Of a stretch of 64,000 nucleotides of DNA, positions 22,835 to 34,549 are shown piece after piece. A program made the translations under genes and the position numbers. Source of the stretch: Hoplostethus atlanticus. Taxonomy: Eukaryota; Chordata; Actinopteri; Trachichthyiformes; Trachichthyidae. Position 1 is the stretch's first letter; the number at the start of each line of letters is the position of its first letter. Location: NCBI GenBank assembly GCA_034670405.1, contig JAXDDX010000034.1, positions 2,548,501 through 2,612,500 of the forward strand, in the 5' to 3' direction. The notes beneath the pieces were generated by a model, which saw only the letters and a program-made list of their open reading frames with translations, did not search any database and was not told the origin of the DNA.

Positions 22835-25421
22835 TGTGATGAATGGATGTTGCCAGTGTTTGAAATGAACTTTTTGGCTCACTTGGTAAAGTGAGAATAG
22901 CAGAGTACCACCTGAACCACTATGAGTCATGTGTGTTATATATACTTATAACATATAGACAGGGCGCTGCAGCTGGCTGGTTAAGAGGAAACAACAACAT
23001 GCAGAAGCAATGACCAAAGTAGCATTGAAACTATACGAAAAAGGCATTAGATCATTTTCATTTACATCTTTTAACCTACGTCTCAGAGTGAGCAATGACA
23101 TGCTTTTGTGCATGAGGGATAGAGGGATAACACTTGTGTGCATTCATCCTGAAGCTCTGTTCTTTGTTTGTGCCTCCCGCAGATTCTGACAAATCCTTTG
23201 AGGTTTGGATCAAGCGCTGTGAGGAGATGATGGAGAGTAAGTAGCTAACTGAAACTTCTATCAGGCCTTTATTTCCATTAGACTTAGACCAATATAGTGG
23301 TTTGCAAATATATATCGGGCTGATATTGGCCCGATGTGATGTAATTTATGTATATAATGTAATGATGTAATTTGAGTATATAGGCCTATTTATTGTATCA
23401 TTTAATTTCTGGTTGTCTGTTGGGCGCCTTAACCTGAATTGATGCAAAACATTTTGTCAAGTATACAATTTTGGATGAAGCGCTAAATGGAATTCAAATA
23501 TTGAATATCGGCACAAAATAGCAGCTATCAGCAGCTTCAGTCCAAAAATCTCAATATCACACTCTCTATATACCATGATTTTCTGCTATCCAACACTGAG
23601 CCAAATGGCACAGTGAGGGAGCTGATCAACCCAATCAGACAAATGCGCGTGCGTGCGTGTGTTTGTGGTCTTGGAGAGTTTAAACAGAGCTGCTTGATCC
23701 AATAAAAGATGCATGCTCTGTCTGGATAGTGTGTGTGTTTGCTGGTGATGCCTGGGCCCACTGGATCATCTCAAGTAAACAAGCGCATGAGTTTTGACAA
23801 ACACGCTTCACACCCGTGTGCACACATACTCCCAGGAGCTTTATGATTCATCAGAGTTAACGTTACTGATGTTTGAAAGCCCCCGATGAGACCGCCCCCC
23901 CCACCCCCCTCTGTACACCCGCTCTCAGACATCATGTACACACACAGAGAGAGAAAATCATAAATCATCAAAACTTGAAAGTGTCTTTTCACGCTCACAC
24001 CAGAAGTGGTCCTTGTTTTGGTTCATCACTGGTCATCAGTTCTCTTTTACATGCTTACAGTGACAGTGTGTTTACCACCACCAACACGCTCATCACCTGG
24101 TTGTCCCTGCCTCTGTCTGACGCCACCACTCACATCAAAATAAACACACACACACACACACACACACACAGCCTTCTAACTGTTCTCCCCGTCTCCCCAT
24201 TTCAAACGCGACCTCATTAAGACAACATTAACACGCCTCCTATCATCCCGTCTCTCTCTCTAATGAAGTCAGTGAATAATGTATGATAGCATGCTGGTAA
24301 ACGGTGATCAGGCTTGCTTGGGCTCACAGGGCTTTTAATGGGCGTGGATGGACCAGAAAACAAGCTGGCTTCAAGCCTTTAGAGGCCGGTGTATGTGTCT
24401 GTGTGCTTGCGCATCTGTTTGTGCTATTACTGATCTGTGAACAACTGTGCGTTAACATGAAAGCTGTGTATTTACAGCTATTTAAGCATCTCAATATGAA
24501 AAGGAGAGCAAGGTTTACCCGGACTAACAGGTATTTTAATCCCTCCCCCCCCCCCCCTCCAATTTTTTCTTCTCTCTCTTTCCAGAGCAGAGTCAGAATG
24601 GCAGTGTCAACATGGTGAGTTTCTTTGCCTGGCCACCTGGGGGCACTGTTGTTCTCAGGATATGTAGCTAGTGTCAGACTCGTGTGTTGCTGCTCCAGAG
24701 AAGGAACCCTTACTAAGCTTTTTTTTTTTTTTTTCTCACCTGTCTCTGTGTGCTTGTTGTTTTATCCCTCTGCTCATCACCATGTCCTCCTCTCTAATTG
24801 TCTCCCCGTCAGACACCGGCGGTTCCACCTGTGAAGTAAGTGCACATATGAACGTTAACAGACGCCTTATTACCAAGAGGACCTTGTTTTATGTGTGTAT
24901 GGTTTTGAATGGGTCAGATTTATTTTTATCATATCAGCTGAATGATTGCACTAACCCCCAGTAGAAATGAATGAAAGTATAACCGAGCGAATGAAATGTT
25001 ATTCATTTTATTATTAGACTTTCTGGGATGCATGAACTCCATATATATGGTGACCAGCAGATGGGCGGTCATGGTCAGAGAAGCCTTCTCGTGTGACTGC
25101 CTTATTATTCAACTATTATTCAAACTACTTATTCAGTGGTGTGTGTGTCTGTGTGTTTCTCCAGGCATGACTGGTACCAGACAGAATCTGAAGTGATTGT
25201 CACAATTATGGCAAAGAACGTATCCAAGGATGGGGTGCGTGTCAACTTCGCAGAGAAAGAGGTATAAACACACACTTAAAAGTAGTATCGAAGAACTTGG
25301 GCTTCATATGAGATGGAAATAAGGGAGTGGGTGTTTTCTGTGTGTTTGTGTGGAAGAGAGATGGGATAGCTCTTGGGTGTTTCCTCAGGGGGAACCATTA
25401 GATGGGTCTCATGTACACACA

Positions 25422-25452
<31 letters not shown>

Positions 25453-28400
25453 TCCCCATGGACCCAACTATGCCTCCAGTGGTGCCTTGTTAACATTGCC
25501 CCCGAAGTACCGCTCTAAGAACAATTTACCCTCCCCTGATTCTCCAACCTCCTAATTGTCTGTAGATAGAAAGCATAACTGATCTAGGATCAGCTGCAGA
25601 GCCCTCTGGGGAGAAAACGCTTTCTCTCTCTTTCTTCCATCTTTCTGTCTCCCTTTCCATTTCTCTTTCCCTCCGTCAGAGGGGTAACTGGAGGGCACCC
25701 CAGGGAATGGCTTTGTCTTTCCTAATAGAATAACAAACTGAGTTTACCCCCATTTCAAAAGAAATAGTTCACTTGCTCAAAATCGCACTTAGTCAGTTGT
25801 TATCCTCCTTTTTGAAAGCAGTGGTGTGAAGTACAGATGAGTTCATATATCTTTTACTAGGTCTGTGTATATAAGAGAAATTTAAGATGAAAGGCTGTGG
25901 TTCCAATTATTTTCCCTGGTGACTGAGTATGCAGCAGTTGTATACCTACAGTCATAGCATGAATTCAATTTGAAATGAATATTAAAGGGTTGGAGTTTCT
26001 TTTTTGCAGTTGCCTGAAAGGTACTATAGCCAGCATTCAAAACTTCTGTCCCTGTTGCAAAGATTAGCTCCAGTGATCCTTGCTTTCAATTGGTCCAGGT
26101 CAAGAGCAAAATCTGTGAAATACCCTTTTGGTGGACTTGTATGCGACGTATCACAAGCAATACGAAGTGGAGTACAATACAACACCAATGATTATTATTG
26201 CAGTGATATCATATCAGAAAGTGCCCAGGTGGGTTACTCTTAAAGTCTACAGTATCTAGTGCTTTTCGGTCCGAGGGCAGCATTTGACAAGTGAAGAGTG
26301 TGAGGAATTGGGCCACAGCCGAGGCCATGTCCCTCAGTACCCCCCAACCCACCCAACCCAACCCACCCCACCCAATACCAGTGAGTGACAGGCTGTTAGG
26401 AGCTGTCTGACCCCTCCCTCATCACTGGTCACTCTCTGGCTGAAGGGGACAGCGCCAGGAAACTTGTCGCCGTCACACCAGCCAGATGATTATTCACATG
26501 GACGCGCCGACACCTTCAGCTCCCCCCCGCCTCCTTGTTCTCCTTTGTCTTTATATCTTGTGTTAGGGGCTGTTTTTTTTAAAGGCCATTTATCACAGGC
26601 TTAAGTCAAGAGTTTGGTTGTAATTGTCCATTTTTATGTTTTGGGATTCTATGATTTGATTGTATGTTGTTTTATGAAATGAGCAACATAAAGATCAACA
26701 AATCCTATTTGCTCTATTCATATCTATACTCATGTCTATATCTATATAGTCTTAACTGCTGAAATTAGTCTCCCCACAGGGATCATTAAGACAACATTAG
26801 TTTCATCTAATCTAACAAGAATTATTTTTAAATCAGTCTGAAGGTATGTCCCCCTAGTTGCTTAATGGTGACCAATATGGAACCCATAGGTTCTCAATGA
26901 AACCATGTAGGAATATGTCTGTCTGGGTAGCACCTGATGTCCGATGTCTGTCGTCTCTCTGTAGCTGTCCACCACAATGCAGCTGGCATCAGGAGAGGAC
27001 TACAGCCTCGACCTCCAGCTCCTCCACCCCATCGCCCCTCAACAGAGCACCTACAAGATCCTCACCACCAAGGTACCACACCCACCCCATTCAGTCAGTC
27101 AATCACCTTTTACTTCAGCTGGCTCATTTAGTGTGCTTTCAGAAACCTCATATTACCATGAAGGCCACTTTTCAGGACATTGGAAAGATAGGTTGATTTT
27201 CACATTGATGTCCATGCATATTTGACTGCCACCATGCATTTTTAATGCTTTGGTTTAATTTCAGGGTCAAAATATTTGTATATAGCAAGAAAAAGCAGTC
27301 AGGTGATACAGTGACTGCAAACTAAGCAGATAACTTAGCTAGTGGGATACAATTGTTATGTATATATCAGATGTCTGGACAAAATATGAACACTATATGC
27401 AAGGTCCCTATGGCCATAGAATTTCTAGACAGGGAAAATCAGTGAATTTGACAAGGAGGGACAGGGAATTCGATCACTTCTTTGGGAAAGTCGGGGAATA
27501 TCAGGGAATTTTACAAATGGGTCACTGCAGAATGTGTTGAATAATTTCTTTCACACGTTTATAGCACTAGATGGTGGTTTTGCAGCTGTTTTCTCCTGTT
27601 TTCCTCTTTCTCAACTGTAGTGGAAGCCAGACTGTTTACCGCTTTCAACTTTTCTGAGCTGAAAAACAACACTAACAAACCAGGAAGGAATAACATTTTT
27701 AGGTCATGGAAGCACTCCGACTAGGTTATGGAAAGTCATAGAATTTTACATCAGGGCCACAGTGGGAACCCTGTATGTAGTCTTGCTGGTGTAGTAGTCC
27801 GTCTCCAAATAAGAGCAGTAAAACATGTTTTATGTCACTCTAAAGAGAATATGACGCAGTAACGTTAGCCATCGCGGTGTAGAAATGCAGTTACTTACTG
27901 GTGCTTCAAATGTCTCACCTCAAGAGAGCATCAAATGACGTGTCCGTTATTTAGTGCATTTCTTTATAAATGAACATTAGTAGTTTGCTACCTATGTCAG
28001 ATTACAGTAAAGAAAGCCAAAAAGAAAAACAAGTTTTTAGCAGGACACTGACACTGTGACTGTATTCATTGCATAGGTTACCACACTGAGATTAACATCT
28101 TAATTCTTCAGTAGTGTAAAGCAGTATAAAGTAGCCCGTCACTGCCTATAATTCCTTAATGCTGTTAAAGCTTACTGTAGCTGGAGTAGAATAAAATCCA
28201 GCCTCGTTGCATACAGTGTGGCTCCTGTGGAGACGTTAGCTCGGTTCATCTCTGGCGCTAACAGGAGATTCACGCATATGCACAAATCCTCACACTCCTA
28301 CACACAGCAAGCACATATGCGCACACACACACACATGTATTAGAGCTGCCACTGAGAGTTCCTCAGCACTGTTTAAGGTGATTATGGGCCTAATGAGTAG

Positions 28401-29914
28401 GAAGGGCACATTTTAGTATAGTCCAATTAGTGTGTATTATGGAGGATGTGGGCTAATGAGTGTGTTGGCTGAGTGTGTGCTGGCTCAGGGTTTAAATCTC
28501 TGTCAGGTCTTAGGACTGTGGCTGTGGAGGGATAGAGACTAGTGGAATTAAAAAGGAGAGAGAGAGAGAGAGAGTTTTTTGTTCTTACCGATCCAATCAC
28601 ATCAATACTAAAAACACCAAACATGTTTCAATGTCCAGTGCAAACTTTCAATGCTTTAATCTTCAGTAAATAAGTATCAGTGTTGTTGCATTCACCGTCA
28701 AGATGAGGTTCTACTTAATAGCAAAAGACTGTAGCTAAGTGAAATGCAACCAATGTAATATTAAAATAAACACAGGCAGCAATGGCCATGTGACTAGTTT
28801 TGACATTGCTGGGATGTGAAAGGTAGGCTGACTTGCTGTCTTGTTACTACAAGCTCGCTTCAGATGGTACTTATGTTCGTAGCTAACCCCTTTTGGATAG
28901 AATTAACTATGGGTCGTGTAGCAAGACATTTCCCCACGCTTCGTTTTAACAGTGTTAACTAACAAGAGCCAACCAAGGCGACAAGATGGTTATTTAGCTC
29001 CCCTTGCCCCTGCCGACACTAGCCTCCTCTGCTCCTCTACTCTCTCCCTTGATATCCTGTTTACCCCTGGCAGTGATAGTGGTGGATGATCTTTCCACTG
29101 TTTTTGGACCTAAGGAAGCCTCCCCAAGCATCGTTTGCTACAATCTATTACAACTCAACAAAAGACAGACAGATTCATTAGATGGTAAACTAGTCATTAA
29201 CATGAAGTAAATGGCTGGTTTTAGAAAAACACAAAAGGGTTGAAGTGCGTTTCATGTACACAAGGCGTCAAAAATATATTGTTTGGTATCTATATTGCAA
29301 ATGAGACCCAGCCCAGTTAGCAAGCCACAGAGCTCCTGAAAGAGCTGATGACTTCTTTTTTTGCCATAGGGGGATGAAATGGTAATACATGATCACTGGT
29401 CCTGGAATGGCATATGGCCCCCGGGATGCAAAGAGAAGTTGGGACATTGGTTGTATTGTGTAACCTGACGTGTGTATTGTGTAAGTCCTGTCTATTAGCC
29501 ACATTGTGCTGGGTAGCGGTTGACCTGCACAGAGAAACTGGCTGTTTCTGTTCACATCAGCAGTTTAGAAGCACAGACCTGCCAGCCACTCCATCTAAAG
29601 CCCCCCCCTCCACCACACACACACACACACAAATAAACAGTGGTCATCTGCACACACACACACTCACTCACTCACTCACTTTTCCATGGCAACAGCGGAC
29701 ACTGCATACCAGAGGTGCACGTGGGTTGCAGCTTAAACAAGGGCTCAGTCTTAGAGAGACCAGGGGTGGAGACGGCCTAAGATGGACAAACTCTCTCTCT
29801 CTCTCTCTCTCTCTCACTCTGTGTTATTCGCTTTCTCGCTCACTCGGTCTCCCTCTTTTTCTAGCCGTCTCTTCTTTCTCAGTTTCTTTGTCTTTTCTGC
29901 GTTTCTGCACCCCC

Positions 29915-29950
<36 letters not shown>

Positions 29951-30120
29951 CCTTCTGCATAACACACATGCACACACCTACCTTCTGGATAACACACACA
30001 CCCACCTTCTGCATAACACACATGCACACACCTACCTTCTGGATAACACACCCACCCACCTTCTGCATAACACACATGCACACACCTACCTTCTGGATAA
30101 CACACACACCTACCTTCTGG

Positions 30121-30158
<38 letters not shown>

Positions 30159-30315
30159 CCTTCTGCATAACACACACACACACGCTCACACATTCCCACC
30201 AGAGCTCAGTCTTTAAAGAAAGAGGGCCAGAGAGGAGAGTTTCAAGCCCTCCTCCTCTCCCACAAAGCCCTGTCTGTTCCCTGGTCCACTAGGCTCCATG
30301 GGTATGCATGGCCCC

Positions 30316-30361
<46 letters not shown>

Positions 30362-30816
30362 ATCGAGCTCTTGAGCACACATTGATGATTACCACATTCC
30401 TCGGTTCAAGCTCTTTTTTTTAAAAACTCTACAGGTGAACCCGGCTCGCACATCCACGTATACATGAAAGACGGCGACAAACCCAGGCAGCTTCTCGAGG
30501 CATGCCTGATTTAAATTTTTCGGAGCCGTTTGATTTTTCTAAAGCCAACGAGCCTCTGGGGGGAAAAACATTTAAATGAACAACAGCATCAGCAAATCAA
30601 GTTTCTCTAGGTTGTCATGCATCCCTAATGAGCGTTTAAAAAAAAAAAAAAGCACTGCCCTCGGAGCTGTTGATTCCCCACCAATGTCGGTCTGTCTGTC
30701 TGTCTCTGTAATAGGCTGCCCTGCACTCCTCGCTCCACAATGTTTACGCTTCATCTCCTCGCTGTCTTTAAAGACAACTTAGCAGGGGGAGGCTAAGCCA
30801 GGCAAAGACGTGCGTG

Positions 30817-30857
<41 letters not shown>

Positions 30858-31081
30858 TAAATGCTATAATCTTGCAAAGCACTTGTGCCATTTACACAGA
30901 GTATTTGTAGTGTGTACGTGTGTGTGCGCGTCGTCCCTAGCACATTATCGTCAGCGTGACCTCCTGTCCTCCGCCACGACAGACATTCCAACCCCAGGGG
31001 TCACCGCGACAACAGGGAGCCAATTACACACCAGTGTGTTTGATCAGAACAGACGGCTAGACACACACACATGCGCGTGCT

Positions 31082-31116
<35 letters not shown>

Positions 31117-34100
31117 TTGAAGACACACTTGCTCGTTCATTCAGTTCCAAACTCATCTCCTTTTGGCAAATAACTTAAGTGGCGTCTCCCCTCTTTAATT
31201 TGCATGCCTGTCAACGTCTGAGAATGTTTATATTTATTTCATTTATGCGTCTGTTTAGCCGAGTTTGTTTTGAAATCCGCTGCGATTTGGGGAAAAGAGA
31301 GGAGAAGAAACGCTGGGTGAGGAGTGATGGCAGGAAGGAGGGGTGGTTATGAACACGTGATGAGCAACACGGGACCCCAGTCTCCCTCTGTAAATAGTGT
31401 GTGTGTGCGTGTACTGTAGTATTGTATAGTCCAGCCCTAGGGGTCCTGTGGGTGGTGGCCCCCTGTATGTGGCTCTGCTGTCACATCCCTTTTACGACCC
31501 GCCGCCTTGCCTGTCACACACACGCGGCGCCTGGCCTGCCATGTCCTTTAAAAGCTGGGAGACACAGATGTGGCAGCAGATTAATGTTGTATGGCCTCGG
31601 AGCGCACACACACACACGCGCACACACACACACACACAGAGCATGGACACGGGGCCTGCACCAGTTATCGCTACATAAACGCATTCACAAGGCGCAGCAC
31701 TGGAAGCACAGATGCCGGGTCCAAAATCACCACCCGCCAAGCGCCAAATGCCAGTAAAATGTGTCTTTAGAGGGTAAATCAAAGGCGGTCACGCGCCGCA
31801 CAGTCTGGTAAATTCTGACACAATAACATTTGAATGTCTCGGTTATATATAGTCTTTGGTCTTAGCCTGTTCTCAGACTTTGTCCCTGCCAACCACCGTA
31901 CACTCTCTCTGACCATGAGCCAATCAAAGCAAAACAATGCCTCTGTATCAAACAAGCTCTTGATTGGCTGCCTGTTACACTGCTCTACACAAACCGGTAG
32001 CGTCTAAACTTTTCCTCTTGTTCCTCTTGTTGTGTGAGTAACTGGCCTAACGTTACTTGAGGATTGCGATCCTTCAAAATGCTCTCTTGTAATCTGAATT
32101 CTGCTGCACTTCATGTTGAATTACAAACTTGATCCATTTTGTAACTGAGTGATTTAAATTAACACACAGGACCTGATTACATACACAATAATAATAAAAG
32201 CTTACAAATGGCTTTACATCAAAACATAACAAAAAACGACAAAAACAAAAATCATGAAGGAAATTAAATGTGATAAAACATAAAGATCATCACACAATCA
32301 GTGCAAATTACAGTTAACAGTTGAAAGCAGGTTTATAAGAATACATTTTCAATAGGGTCTTAAAAGAAGCTACAGATGTAGCAGCCCTCATCTCCTCAGG
32401 CAGGTTGTTCCAGAGTTGAGGAGCCCTAACTGCAAATGCTTTTGATTTTAGTCTGGATTTTGGTACATCAAGTACAGATTTGTCACTGGAGCAAAGATTG
32501 TGCTCTTGGAGATAAAAGCTCTAAAACATACTCTGGGGCTGAACCATTTATTGCTTTAAAAGTAATCAATTCCAAAATCAACTGGCAGTGTAGATTTGCT
32601 AAAATGGGAGTTACATGATCTCTCTTCTTGCTGCTGCAAGTTGGAGACGAGACAGGTTTCCGATTGAGGCCAGAGTACAGGGAATTAGAGTAGTCAATAC
32701 GAGATGAAATGAAGGCATGGATAACTTTTTCCATGTCGGGACAAGATAAGAATGATCTAATTTTAGAGATATTTCTTAGCTGGTAAAAACAGGACTGGAC
32801 AACCTTCTGAACAACCTTGTTTCTCAAACATTAGACCAGAATCAAAAATGACTCCTAAATTTCTGGCAGCTGATTTCATATTTGTTGCCACGGTAATTAT
32901 ACATTTCAGAAGTTGCCTTTGGTGGGCCAAACACAATGAAAAGCAATGTTGTGTCTGAATTTTATCCAAATAGATGGAGAAGAGAATAGAAGCAATAGAA
33001 CCTTGAGGAACCCCACAGCTCAACGGATGAGGATACAGAATTCAGAATGGTTGCTATTCATATAGTCAGTAAATCAGTTATAAACTACCTTCTCAAGTAC
33101 TTTAGACAGAAATGGAAGTCAGAAATGTGTCTATAGGTACTGAGGATAGAAGGCTGAACAAGTGCATGTTTAAAATAAGGTACACATCACATCAAGAGGC
33201 CAGTGAGCTCTTTAAAACTGAATTAGGACAGACAGTAGCAAAGACGTCTGGCTGGAATTATGTCTAGGGGACATGATGATGATTTCATGTGGGATACAAT
33301 ATGGGATTCTGACGATAGTAGCTCAATGGAGCCTAAAGAAGTGGTTGGTCTGTGGGCAACATTTCTAACACGATCAGCAGGTGGTATCTGAGTTCTTATT
33401 CTTGTTAAAAAAAGACCACACGCCATCAGGAGAGTGAGAGGTGTTACTTGACCCCGGTGCATTAATGATGTCGTAGTAAAAAGAGTTCTAGGATTATGAC
33501 AATTGGTGATAATTAAATTAGAAAAATAAATATTTATCTCTGGCGACCTTCACAGCAGCATGAAAACCCATCATCACACACAAGAAAGCATTGTGAAAGG
33601 GTTTCATATTGCTGTGAACACTGAATATTAACTATTTAGGCCAGTGAGAATTATTCTTGGCAGGTACATTTTTTTTTTTTTTTTTTTTTGGTAGTTTACC
33701 GGCCCCTTGGCAGGTGAGCCAAGAAGTTAATTTCGGATACTGCACAGATGCCTCGCCGTGCACGGGTCCCTATGTGGGAGAAACCGCTGACACACACCAA
33801 AGTGATCTATCAGTGTACTGCTCCCTGCACTAGCTCATCACCTCGGTGGACCCTGAGAAGGCAGCAGTGATCATACCGCCTTATTTTCTTCAGTCTGCCC
33901 TTTTCACTCGTTCTTCACTCTGTGCCAGTCAGTCTCTCTGTCTCTATATCTCTGTTGCTCTCTATCTCCGGTTCCCTTTCCTGTCCTGACACCCTTATAA
34001 ATGAATCATTTCATCGCCCAACAGAGCAGAAATGTCCTTTAATTGCACCGACATAACCAGCACATTAAACACACACACACGGTGACGGGGAGCACATAGC

Positions 34101-34254
34101 ACTGCAGCTTGCGTGTCTCGCTGGCATGTGCCCTGTCAATGCGGCTCAGTGTTAAAAGTGTGCGTCCATGTCCTCTCTCCCCTCTCGTTGTTTTCTCCCT
34201 CTCTCATGTTCTCCTGGTGTAATGATTTGGATCAGATGCTGCTGTGTGGAGTTA

Positions 34255-34349
<95 letters not shown>

Positions 34350-34462
34350 GTGCTTTCTCTCTCTCTGTCTCTCACCCTGGCCCTCTGGCTGACAGACATC
34401 TCGTTAGTGCAGTATGTCTGTCAGTGAGGTTTGAGATTGAGCTGTGCCCCCGCATATCCCTG

Positions 34463-34549
<87 letters not shown>

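Noticed and set aside
29782-30216. Repetitive frames with [10 protein letters not shown]-like units on both strands
   Set aside because: Produced by the 27-bp minisatellite, whose unit length is a multiple of three; no conserved protein features.
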